From an uncultured Bacteroidota bacterium (GTDB lineage Bacteria; Bacteroidota; Bacteroidia; Flavobacteriales; Flavobacteriaceae): DNA of 41,709 nucleotides. This document shows positions 1 through 7,804 of this stretch, piece by piece (the first letter of the stretch is position 1; each line of letters begins with the position of its first letter). The stretch spans positions 1 to 41,709 of the forward strand of contig CACIHJ010000009.1 in the NCBI GenBank assembly GCA_902586435.1, in the 5' to 3' direction. Both the position numbers and the translations under genes were made by a program. Under the pieces are notes generated by a model. It made no database searches and was not told the DNA's origin. It was given only the letters and a program-made list of their open reading frames with translations.

Positions 1-543
1 TTGATTCCATATATGATTTTAACGAGTTTATAAAATCTATTAATATCGATATTATAATTACTGAGTTAATATTAGTTGATGGTGAAGCAAATGATATACT
101 TAAATCCATTAGATTAATGAGTAAAAAAATTCCAGTATTGGTATTTACTAATAAATCCCAGAAGTTACATGCAATAGATATTTTAAAAAATGGTGCTATT
201 GGTTATTTGTCAAAAAATTCAAAAAAAAGAAAAATTAAAGAAACTCTAGAAAAAATAGCTCTCCAAAACTTTAACTTTATTGAGACTAATAGTTTCACAA
301 GACTTAAAAATAATTTTAACGAGGATTATAATAAAATTAAAATGGATAGCCTATCAAAAAGAGAGATTCAAGTATTAAAACTGTTTATTAAAGGGAAAAA
401 AAAATGTTCAAATTTCAAATAAGCTTAATATAAACCAAAAAACTGTTAGCACATATCAGGGAAGGATAATGAAAAAGTTAGGAGTTGACTCAAAAGTCGA
501 ACTTTTTATTATGGCAAAAAATCATCTTATACAACCCGATTAA
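1..543 (+). pseudogene. LuxR/NarL-type response regulator, 5' partial, frameshifted in A9 run
   Basis: The reading frame is open from base 3, so the gene starts upstream of the window. The first part is a receiver-domain remnant: an LVD segment (likely phospho-acceptor Asp), a VLVFT strand with the conserved Thr, and GAIGYLSK with the conserved Lys. The loop after the Asp looks a few residues shorter than usual. The start of a LuxR helix-turn-helix follows (LSKREIQVLKLFIKGKK). In the A9 run at 396-404 the frame breaks and stops at 420-422. One base over, the rest of the HTH is intact (VQISNKLNINQKTVSTY, then RIMKKLGVDSKVELF) to a stop at 541-543. Removing one A restores the whole domain. Its 3' end overlaps the end of convergent dnaG by 17 bp. 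It could be a pseudogene, a sequencing error, or a gene rescued by slippage. Confidence 0.8.
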
Positions 544-2464
544 GCTTTGATGATATTACTTTTTTTAATCTAGAATAACTCATAACTTCTTGAAGAAGCT
601 CATCTTTATTCTTGTCTTTATTAATTTCTTGAAGTTTTTTAATTCTTGCATCAATAAGATATCTCCTTAAATTAAATAATGTCTCAATAACTAGCTGACT
701 TAGATCACTTCCAATTTTCTTGACATAAATATTTCTTTTTTCCCAATCATGAAGTGAATGCTTATCATCAAAAATCAATATGTCAGTGGCTATTTTACTT
801 AAATCGCTATCCAATTCATTAATAAATTTATCATAGGAGAATTCATTTTGACTATTATATATCTCTATTAATTTTTTATATATTTTCTGAAATGGAGGAT
901 GTGCAAATTCAATTTCATCTTGTTGGAGATCAAGAAATATTTTCTCAAAAACTTTAGATTTGATATTCTTACTCTCTTCCTTGATTTCTCCATTATCATC
1001 TTCTGAAGCAATTGTATCTTCGTATGCTATCTCTTTCTCCCCATATTTCAAAAGGATTGTTATTATCTGTTTCTCCAACTCAAAAATATGGTTGTGTTTC
1101 TTGATTTTTTTTTCTTTTTGAATAACAGAAAGACTACTCTTCTGTATTTTCTTTCTATTTTTATTTAACCTATAATTATTTTTTTCTTCAATATTTAATG
1201 AATTAAAGAGTGTAGCTTCATCAATATCTAGAATTTGAGAACATTTTTTAATATATATTTCCTGCTTTAATCTATCCTGGATTTTAGATATAGACTTTAT
1301 TACACTTCTGATGACTTCAACTTTTTTATCTTCATCATTTAGCTCTTCATCATAAAATGAAAGTTTAAATTCAATAAAATCTTTTGAATTTTGACTAATA
1401 AAATCAAGTGTTTTTTCTTTTTTATTATTCTTTACAAAACTATCAGGATCCTCACCCTCTGGGAATGAGCATATTTTAACATTTAAACCTTTCTCTAATA
1501 TCATGTCAGTACTTCTTAAAGAGGCGTCAACTCCAGCTTTATCTCCATCAAACAAAAGGACAATATTAGAAGTTAATCTAGACACAAGAGTTATCTGATC
1601 TTCAGTCAATGATGTCCCTGAAGAAGCTAACACATTCTTTATTCCATTTTGATGAAATTGTAGAACATCCATATACCCTTCAACTAAAAGACATAAGTCA
1701 TCTTTAACAATTGACTGCCTTGACTCATAAATACCGTATAGGACTTTACTCTTATTATAAACTTCACTTTCTGGAGAATTAATATATTTTGCAATCTTTT
1801 GGGAAGACTTCATTATTCTTCCACCAAATCCTAAAACTCGTCCAGATAAACTTTTTATTGGGAATATAACCCTCTCTCTGAACCTATCAATTACCTTGCC
1901 TTCATTAAAAATTATTAAACCTGATTTTTCTAAATAAGAATCTTTAAATCCATTTGCCTTTGATTCTTTATAAAAAGAAGTTCCATTAGATAAACAAAAA
2001 CCCAAATCAAACTCATTTATAACTTCGTTTGACAGTCCTCTTTTAGTAAGATATTCTAGTGCACTTGAAGCTTCATTATTTAGATTTTCTTTAAAAGATG
2101 AAAGTGCAAATTTATTAATAATATAAAGACTTTCTATTTCATTTTTTTTATCGATATTTTGTGAGAAATTAGTAGTTTCTTCAATCTCAATATTGTATTT
2201 ATTTGCTATGTATTTTATTGATTCAGGATAGTTAAAGTGTTCATGCTCCATAAGAAAAGCTATTACATTGCCTCCTTTTCCACTGCTAAAATCTTTCCAT
2301 ATTTGTTTTGCAGGAGATACAACAAAACTTGGTGTTTTTTCATTTGTAAAAGGGCTAAGCCCTTTATAGTTAGCACCTGATTTTTTAAGTACTACAAAAT
2401 CTGCTATAACTTCTTCTACTCTAGCGAATTCAAAAACCTTATCAATTGTTTCTTTACTTATCAA
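527..2464 (-). CDS. dnaG: DNA primase DnaG
   Basis: Makes RNA primers at the replication fork, working with the replicative helicase. The 645-residue protein has an N-terminal CHC2-type region (about residues 30-75), a primase core, and a TOPRIM domain with the catalytic Glu in VEGYMD (E262) and the DGD metal site (D306, D308). The C-terminal 200 residues are lysine-rich and would be the helicase-binding part. The four zinc-ligand positions read S37, T40, D58 and S61 instead of Cys/His/Cys/Cys, while the surrounding fold motifs (PF-NEKTPSF, GKGGN-FLMEHE) remain. I recall the same loss in other Flavobacteria. An A9 run inside this gene (antisense near 1105-1113) keeps the frame, unlike the A9 run in the neighbouring regulator. 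It is the last gene of the minus-strand run, 31 bp after the polyprenyl synthase. Confidence 0.96.
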   Translation of the reverse strand: MISKETIDKVFEFARVEEVIADFVVLKKSGANYKGLSPFTNEKTPSFVVSPAKQIWKDFSSGKGGNVIAFLMEHEHFNYPESIKYIANKYNIEIEETTNFSQNIDKKNEIESLYIINKFALSSFKENLNNEASSALEYLTKRGLSNEVINEFDLGFCLSNGTSFYKESKANGFKDSYLEKSGLIIFNEGKVIDRFRERVIFPIKSLSGRVLGFGGRIMKSSQKIAKYINSPESEVYNKSKVLYGIYESRQSIVKDDLCLLVEGYMDVLQFHQNGIKNVLASSGTSLTEDQITLVSRLTSNIVLLFDGDKAGVDASLRSTDMILEKGLNVKICSFPEGEDPDSFVKNNKKEKTLDFISQNSKDFIEFKLSFYDEELNDEDKKVEVIRSVIKSISKIQDRLKQEIYIKKCSQILDIDEATLFNSLNIEEKNNYRLNKNRKKIQKSSLSVIQKEKKIKKHNHIFELEKQIITILLKYGEKEIAYEDTIASEDDNGEIKEESKNIKSKVFEKIFLDLQQDEIEFAHPPFQKIYKKLIEIYNSQNEFSYDKFINELDSDLSKIATDILIFDDKHSLHDWEKRNIYVKKIGSDLSQLVIETLFNLRRYLIDARIKKLQEINKDKNKDELLQEVMSYSRLKKVISSKLNRVV

Positions 2465-2495
2465 GCTAATCTATTTTTTATTTCAATATAGTAAA

Positions 2496-3467
2496 TTAAT
2501 TTTTCCTATTTATTAGATAGTCTAACATTAACTTTAATGATTCTCTAGACTTATTTTCTGGAAAATCATTAATAATTAATAAATTTTTTTCTTTTATATC
2601 TAGCATTTTGTTAAGAGCATACTTAAACCCACCATTTTGGTCAATAATTTCATATATCCTATTCTTATTTGTTTTAAGTCTGCTTTTATTTTTATAACAA
2701 TTAATAATAAAATTTTTATCTGAAACATTAACATTGTTAAGAGTATATATAAGGGGTAACGTAATTTTTTGATTTTTAATATCTAAAGCTGTAGGCTTAC
2801 CTATTCTCCTTGAACTATAGTCAAAAAGATCATCTTTAATTTGAAATATTAAACCCAAATTTAAGCCAAACTCCTCAACTCTACCTAGGTTTTTTAAGCC
2901 TGAAGAAGCTGCACCTAATTGACAGCATGCAGAGAACAGTGATGCCGTTTTCTTTCCAGTTAGGTCAAAATATTCTTCTTCTGTAATATTGAAATTTCTT
3001 GACTTTTGAATTTGAAGTAATTCCCCTTCACTCATTTTTTTTACTGCTTGTGAAACTATTTTTAATAGATCAAAATCGTCATTATCAATACATAGCAATA
3101 AAGATTTAGAAAGAAGAAAATCTCCAACTAGAACTGAAATTTTATTATTCCATAGAGCATTTAAAGATAAAAACCCTCTTCTTAATTTGCTATCATCAAC
3201 AATATCATCATGGATTAGAGTCGCTGAATGAATTAATTCTGAGATAATAGCTCCTCTGTATGATTTATTTGTTAAATTTTGAGTTGAGTACATTTTTGCA
3301 AACAATAATACTAGTATAGGCCTAATCTGTTTGCCTTTTCTATTTATAATAAAGTTTAGTATAACATTTAGAATAAAAACACCAGAATTAACAGAATCTG
3401 TGAACTCTTTTTCAAAAATCCGGAATTCATTTACAATAGGGTCTTTAATTTTTTCGACAATCTTCAA
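2496..3467 (-). CDS. Polyprenyl diphosphate synthase (IspA/IspB superfamily)
   Basis: All-trans prenyl chain elongation with isopentenyl diphosphate, giving the side chain of menaquinone. The 323-residue protein has both aspartate-rich motifs: LIHDDIVDD (residues 85-92) and QIKDDLFDY (209-217). The GKQIRP substrate-binding segment near residue 45 and the GKPTALDIKNQK loop are also present. The length and the small residues before the first motif fit a long-chain (octaprenyl or similar) rather than a C15 enzyme, but chain length cannot be read with certainty. It lies 10 bp after queA and 31 bp before dnaG on the same strand, so it is probably co-transcribed with them. Confidence 0.9.
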   Translation of the reverse strand: MKIVEKIKDPIVNEFRIFEKEFTDSVNSGVFILNVILNFIINRKGKQIRPILVLLFAKMYSTQNLTNKSYRGAIISELIHSATLIHDDIVDDSKLRRGFLSLNALWNNKISVLVGDFLLSKSLLLCIDNDDFDLLKIVSQAVKKMSEGELLQIQKSRNFNITEEEYFDLTGKKTASLFSACCQLGAASSGLKNLGRVEEFGLNLGLIFQIKDDLFDYSSRRIGKPTALDIKNQKITLPLIYTLNNVNVSDKNFIINCYKNKSRLKTNKNRIYEIIDQNGGFKYALNKMLDIKEKNLLIINDFPENKSRESLKLMLDYLINRKN

Positions 3468-3477
3468 AATATATTGT

Positions 3478-4527
3478 TTAGATTATCATCATTGCATCAC
3501 CATAAGAGAAAAAGTTATATTTTTTCTTTATTGCCTCTTTATAAGCTTTCATAATAAAATCTTTTCCTCCGAAAGCAGAAACCATCATTAATAAAGTTGA
3601 TTTTGGCATATGAAAATTTGTTATCATTGAGTTGGCTAATGAAAAGTCATAAGGGGGGTATATAAATTTATGTGTCCATCCGTCATAATCATTTAAAGTT
3701 CCAATAGATGAAACTGAACTCTCAAGACCCCTCATTACAGTAGTTCCAACTGCACAAATCCTTTTTTTGTTTTTTAGAGCAGTATTAATAATATCTGCAG
3801 TATCCTTTGATATCTTTAATTCTTCTGAATCCATTTTATGCTTAGAGAGATCTTCAACATCAACAGGACTAAAAGTTCCTAGTCCTATATGAAGAGTTAT
3901 CTCCGGTAGATAGACTCCTTTAATCTGAAGTTTTTTGATTAGATGTTTAGAGAAATGGAGTCCTGCAGTTGGAGCTGCAACTGCTCCTTCATGTTTAGCG
4001 TATATTGTTTGAAATCTATCCTTATCCTCTGCTTCTACAGCTCTATCAATATATTTTGGAAGTGGTGTTTCACCAAGCTCTTCAAGCTTACTTCTAAACT
4101 CATCATATTCTCCGTCGAAAAGGAATCTTAATGTTCTTCCTCTTGATGTGGTATTATCTATAACTTCAGCTACTAGACTTTCATCATCTCCAAAATATAA
4201 CTTGTTCCCGATTCTAATTTTTCGGGCTGGATCTACTAAAACATCCCATAATCTTTGCTCGTCATTTAATTCTCTGAGAAGAAAGACTTCTATTCTTGCT
4301 CCTGTTTTTTCCTTATTTCCAAATAATCTTGCAGGAAAAACTTTGGTATTATTAAGAGCAATAATATCACCCTCTTCAAAAAAATCAACTATATCCTTAA
4401 AGATAAGGTGTTTAATAGATTGATCAGATCTATCTAATAACATTAGCTTACATTCATCCCTCTCCTGTGATGGGTGTTTAGCTAATCTTGTCTTTGGTAA
4501 TTTATAATTAAAGTCTGATAGTTTCAT
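3478..4527 (-). CDS. queA: S-adenosylmethionine:tRNA ribosyltransferase-isomerase QueA
   Basis: Adds the epoxycyclopentanediol moiety from SAM to preQ1 in tRNA, the penultimate step of queuosine synthesis. The 349-residue protein starts with the family's typical [16 protein letters not shown] and contains [22 protein letters not shown] and the C-terminal [17 protein letters not shown] and YSYGDAMMI-like segment (read here as [11 protein letters not shown]). Its full length and intact motifs give high confidence. A near-ideal promoter sits directly upstream, so it probably starts a separate transcript (queA, polyprenyl synthase, dnaG) even though aroA precedes it on the same strand with a 58-bp gap. 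Confidence 0.96.
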   Translation of the reverse strand: MKLSDFNYKLPKTRLAKHPSQERDECKLMLLDRSDQSIKHLIFKDIVDFFEEGDIIALNNTKVFPARLFGNKEKTGARIEVFLLRELNDEQRLWDVLVDPARKIRIGNKLYFGDDESLVAEVIDNTTSRGRTLRFLFDGEYDEFRSKLEELGETPLPKYIDRAVEAEDKDRFQTIYAKHEGAVAAPTAGLHFSKHLIKKLQIKGVYLPEITLHIGLGTFSPVDVEDLSKHKMDSEELKISKDTADIINTALKNKKRICAVGTTVMRGLESSVSSIGTLNDYDGWTHKFIYPPYDFSLANSMITNFHMPKSTLLMMVSAFGGKDFIMKAYKEAIKKKYNFFSYGDAMMII

Positions 4528-4546
4528 AAAATATATATTAGGTTGG

Positions 4547-4578
4547 CAAATATAGCTTCATGAAGTAGGGAATGTCAA
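4547..4578 (-). promoter_or_regulatory. Bacteroidota-type promoter of queA with palindromic spacer
   Basis: On the minus strand TTG (4576-4578), a 21-nt spacer and TATATTTG (4547-4554) match the Bacteroidota -33/-7 consensus TTG-N17-23-TAnnTTTG. The predicted transcript start is about 14 nt ahead of the queA ATG. The spacer holds a perfect 10-bp palindrome, CTTCATGAAG (4556-4565), which might be an operator half-site or chance. Confidence 0.7.
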
Positions 4579-4585
4579 GTAAAAG

Positions 4586-5809
4586 TCAATTTATTTTAAA
4601 ACCCAGTGTTTTTAAATCTTCCCAATAATCTGGAAAAGATTTTGAAACAACATTAGGTGATTCAATAGAAACATTAATAATAACAGCTAAAGGGGCAAAT
4701 GATAAAGCCATTCTGTGATCTTGATATGTGCTTATTTTAACATTATCATTTAATTCCTGATTCCCTTTAAAATATATTTTATTTTCAGAAGTAGTTATAT
4801 CATTTACCCCTAGTTTCATAAATTCTTTTTTTAATGCTTCAATCCTGTCTGTTTCCTTAATCTTTAATGTATCTAATCCTGAAAGCTCACATTCAATACC
4901 AAGGCCTAAACAACTAACTGCAATTGTTTGGGCAAGGTCTGGAGTATCTGATAAATCTAATTTAAGTCTATCAGGAGGATTATTATTTTTATTTTTTGAA
5001 ATAATTATAGAGTCTTCTTTATATATGGTTTCAACTCCGAGTTTTTGATATATTTTTGATACAATAGAATCTCCCTGAATACTATCCTTTTTGAATATTT
5101 TTAGAGTTATCTCAGCATCCCTAGATAATGCTACAATACTATAAAAATATGATGCTGAGCTCCAATCAGATTCAACTTTAACCATTTTATTTAAAGACTT
5201 ATAGTTCCCTAATATTTCTATTTCATTGTTATTAATTACAACTTTACAACCAATTTTATCAATTAGTTTCTTAGTCATAAGTATATATGGTTTTGAAGTA
5301 ATATTTCCTTCTAAGTTTAATTTAATCCCATTATCTATTTTTACACCCAACATCATTAATGAAGAAATAAACTGAGAGCTAATGTTAGCTGGAAGTGAAA
5401 CTTCATTACCAATTAGATTTTTTCCAATAATCCTTAATGGAGGATAACCTTCTTTTTCCTTATATTCTATTTCAGCTCCCAAATCTCTTAAAGCATCAAC
5501 TAATATTCCAATGGGCCTATTCTTCATCCTATCTGAGCCTGTTAAAGTAATTTCGGAATTTAGTTTTGAGGCGTAGTAAGATGCCAAAAATCTCATTGCA
5601 GTTCCAGCATGATTTACATCAATTATTTTATCAGTATTAGCTAAAGCATCTACTAATGTTTTTGTATCGTCTGATTTTGAGAGGTTAGTAATTTTAAAAT
5701 CACTTGAATACTCTCTTAGCATTAAAAGCCTATTCGATTCACTCTTTGATCCACCAATTTCTATTACACCTTTTATAGATCTTTTATTTCTTGATAGATG
5801 ATAGACCAT
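4586..5809 (-). CDS. aroA: 3-phosphoshikimate 1-carboxyvinyltransferase (EPSP synthase)
   Basis: Transfers enolpyruvyl from PEP to shikimate 3-phosphate in the shikimate pathway to aromatic amino acids. The 407-residue protein carries the expected marks in order: GGSKSESNRLLML near the N-terminus, AGTAMRFL (PEP-binding loop, near residue 65), SSQFISSLMMLG, ESDWSSASYFY, DTPDLAQT, KETDRIEALKKE and DHRMALSFAPLA. It is about 20 residues shorter than the E. coli enzyme, as is common in Bacteroidota. Its ATG overlaps the TAA of the MazG-like gene by one base, which indicates translational coupling in an operon behind adk, obgE and the pyrophosphohydrolase. Confidence 0.95.
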   Translation of the reverse strand: MVYHLSRNKRSIKGVIEIGGSKSESNRLLMLREYSSDFKITNLSKSDDTKTLVDALANTDKIIDVNHAGTAMRFLASYYASKLNSEITLTGSDRMKNRPIGILVDALRDLGAEIEYKEKEGYPPLRIIGKNLIGNEVSLPANISSQFISSLMMLGVKIDNGIKLNLEGNITSKPYILMTKKLIDKIGCKVVINNNEIEILGNYKSLNKMVKVESDWSSASYFYSIVALSRDAEITLKIFKKDSIQGDSIVSKIYQKLGVETIYKEDSIIISKNKNNNPPDRLKLDLSDTPDLAQTIAVSCLGLGIECELSGLDTLKIKETDRIEALKKEFMKLGVNDITTSENKIYFKGNQELNDNVKISTYQDHRMALSFAPLAVIINVSIESPNVVSKSFPDYWEDLKTLGFKIN

Positions 5810-6138
5810 TAATTATTTATTTTTTTATTAGATAAATGTCTTTTTTTATCTCTTTTAGTTTTATTTTTTAGATTCTTATAAAATGACTTTTCTAAATCAA
5901 TTCCTGTTTGATTTGCTAAACAAATAAGCACAAACAGAACATCTGAAAGTTCATCTCCTAAATTATTTAACTCTTTACCCTTCTTTAAACTTTGCTCGCC
6001 ATATTGCCTTGATATAATTCTTGCAACTTCTCCAACTTCTTCAGTTAACAAAGCCATATTTGTCAACTCATTGAAATACCTAACACCATGTTTATTTATC
6101 CAATTATCTACCTCTTTTTGTGCATTTTTTATTTCCAT
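5809..6138 (-). CDS. MazG-like nucleotide pyrophosphohydrolase
   Basis: A 109-residue all-alpha NTP pyrophosphatase of the MazG/MS-type family, which hydrolyses nucleoside triphosphates to monophosphates and pyrophosphate with magnesium. The metal-binding glutamates are visible as EEVGE (E33, E34, E37), and the second site as GDELSDVL (E63, D66). A basic C-terminal tail (KNKTKRDKKRHLSNKK) follows the fold. It starts 10 bp after the obgE stop and is coupled to aroA by a one-base stop/start overlap. The exact substrate is not readable; a house-cleaning role on non-canonical nucleotides is the family inference. Confidence 0.85.
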   Translation of the reverse strand: MEIKNAQKEVDNWINKHGVRYFNELTNMALLTEEVGEVARIISRQYGEQSLKKGKELNNLGDELSDVLFVLICLANQTGIDLEKSFYKNLKNKTKRDKKRHLSNKKINN

Positions 6139-6148
6139 AGTTTTATTT

Positions 6149-7148
6149 TTAATTTAATATTTTCCATAAGCCTTCTTTTAGACTTTTTATTCCATTCATA
6201 TTTATTGATGAACCTATAAAATATGGAATTTTTTTAAAGTCTTTCTTGATAATAGCTTCTAATTCTGATAATAGTTCTTTATCCATAAGATCTGATTTAC
6301 TAAAGAAAATAGCAAAGTCTTTATCTATTAGTTCAGGATTATATTTTTTTAACTCATTATTTAATATCTCAAATTCTTTTTTTAAATCTTTTGCATCAAC
6401 AGGTATTACATAAAGTAAAATGGAATTTCTCTCTATATGTCTAAGGAAATAATGGCCTAGCCCTTTTCCTTCAGAAGCACCTTCAATTATTCCTGGAATA
6501 TCAGCCATAACAAATGTTCTGTAATCAGTCATAGACACAATACCTAGATTAGGTTTTAAAGTAGTAAATTCATAATTAGCTATTTTAGGTTTTGCGGATG
6601 TTACCACTGATAGAAGAGTTGACTTTCCAGCATTTGGAAAACCAACTAAACCAACATCAGCTAAAACTTTTAACTCAAGTGTTAGATTCATTTCTTTTCC
6701 TGAAATCCCTTTTTTGTGAATACCTGGGAGTTTGATTAGTTGATGATTTAAAGTGATAATTTCCTCTTCCACCAAGACCTCCTTGAAGTACAATTAATTC
6801 AGTATTATCTTTATTTATTTCTTCTATAACTTTTTCTGAAATACTATCTTTAATAATGGTTCCGTATGGGACTTCTACTATGACATCTTTCCCCTTAGGC
6901 CCTGACTTTCTTGCCCCACTTCCATCTCCTCCATTACCTGCTTTAAAATGCTTTTTAAATTTGAAAGTAAAGAGTGTCCATAGTTGTGGGTTTGCTCTAA
7001 TTATTACATGGCCACCTCTTCCACCATCACCTCCATCTGGACCTCCTTTGGGGATATACTTCTCTCTTCTTAAATGAGTAGATCCTTTTCCCCCGGATCC
7101 TGATTTAACACTTATCTTAACGTAATCAACAAAGTTATCTACAATCAT
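6149..7148 (-). pseudogene. obgE: GTPase ObgE, frameshifted in an A6 run (two-frame gene)
   Basis: Obg is a ribosome-associated GTPase needed for 50S assembly and is essential in nearly all bacteria studied. The first frame (7148 down to the run at 6710-6715) encodes the glycine-rich Obg domain ([34 protein letters not shown]) and ends out of frame at 6675. The second frame continues with [19 protein letters not shown], the P-loop GFPNAGKST, the [16 protein letters not shown] switch region and SKSDL (G4) to the stop at 6149. Removing one A after residue 145 joins the two into a 332-residue protein of normal Bacteroidota length with no missing segment. Its ATG overlaps the adk TGA by 4 bp. Everything outside the junction looks under selection, so a sequence error or recoding is more likely than true loss. 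Confidence 0.9.
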
Positions 7149-7726
7149 GGGAGATTAAAACTATCAATTAATTCAAAAAGTCTCTTAGTAATTTCATCAA
7201 CACTACCACTACCATCTACTTCAAAAAATTTTTTTTGATCTTTATAATATTTACTTAGAGTAGATGTTTTCATATTATATTCATTAAATCTATTTTGAAT
7301 TTTTTCAATATCTTGATCATCTGACCTATTACTGGTTTTACCTCTATCAATAATTCTAGAAATAAGCTCTTCTTCATCTACATCCAGAGCTATTGTTGCA
7401 TTAATCTGCATGTCAATTGATTTAAGAAATTTATCAAGAGACTCAGCCTGCGCAATAGTTCTTGGAAAACCGTCAAATAGGAACCCTTTAGATTGTGGGT
7501 TCTCTTTAATCTCATTCTCTAACATTTTAATAGTAACTTCATCGGGCACTAGTTCTCCTTTATCCATATAGGATTGAGCTAAGAGTCCGAGGTTTGAATT
7601 CTGAGATATATTTTTTCTAAATAAGTCTCCTGTTGAAATATGATAAAGTTTATACTTTTCACTTAAATATTCTGCCTGAGTTCCTTTCCCTGAACCTGGT
7701 TTACCAAAAAGCACGAAATTTTTCAT
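7145..7726 (-). CDS. adk: Adenylate kinase, short form
   Basis: Interconverts ATP plus AMP and two ADP. The 193-residue protein has the P-loop [10 protein letters not shown] (residues 8-17), the AMP-binding HISTGDLFR and FLFDGFPRT segments, and the DRGK...RSDD lid region. The lid is the short type without the roughly 27-residue zinc-type insertion. It is the first gene of the minus-strand adk-obgE-mazG-aroA run, and its TGA overlaps the obgE ATG. An exact -7 box (TATCTTTG) ends only 5 nt ahead of the ATG, so the mRNA should have almost no leader. Confidence 0.96.
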   Translation of the reverse strand: MKNFVLFGKPGSGKGTQAEYLSEKYKLYHISTGDLFRKNISQNSNLGLLAQSYMDKGELVPDEVTIKMLENEIKENPQSKGFLFDGFPRTIAQAESLDKFLKSIDMQINATIALDVDEEELISRIIDRGKTSNRSDDQDIEKIQNRFNEYNMKTSTLSKYYKDQKKFFEVDGSGSVDEITKRLFELIDSFNLP

Positions 7727-7731
7727 AATGA

Positions 7732-7739
7732 CAAAGATA
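7732..7739 (-). promoter_or_regulatory. -7 box of adk promoter, near-leaderless
   Basis: TATCTTTG on the minus strand is an exact match to TAnnTTTG and lies 5 nt from the adk start codon at 7726. I see no TTG at the usual -33 distance. If this is the promoter, the transcript begins at or within about 3 nt of the ATG. Confidence 0.55.
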
Positions 7740-7781
7740 TTTAAAATGTTTTGGATTCTTTATTTACTATAAACTAATGCT

Positions 7782-7789
7782 TATTTTTG
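7782..7789 (+). promoter_or_regulatory. -7 box of purK promoter
   Basis: TATTTTTG is an exact TAnnTTTG match, 15 nt before the ATG at 7805. It overlaps an upstream in-frame TTG at 7787, which argues against that TTG as the start codon. A TTTG exists further upstream (7750-7753), but at 28 nt it is outside the usual spacing. Confidence 0.5.
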
Positions 7790-7804
7790 CACAAAGAAAA
7801 TCAA

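Noticed and set aside
6675-7148. A classic -1 dnaX-type slippery site as the explanation of the obgE split
   Set aside because: The needed shift is +1, not -1, and the phase of the A run does not fit A-AAA-AAG.
7787-7804. TTG start giving a six-residue longer PurK
   Set aside because: The TTG lies in the exact -7 box at 7782-7789, so it would not be in the mRNA; the ATG at 7805 fits the family start.
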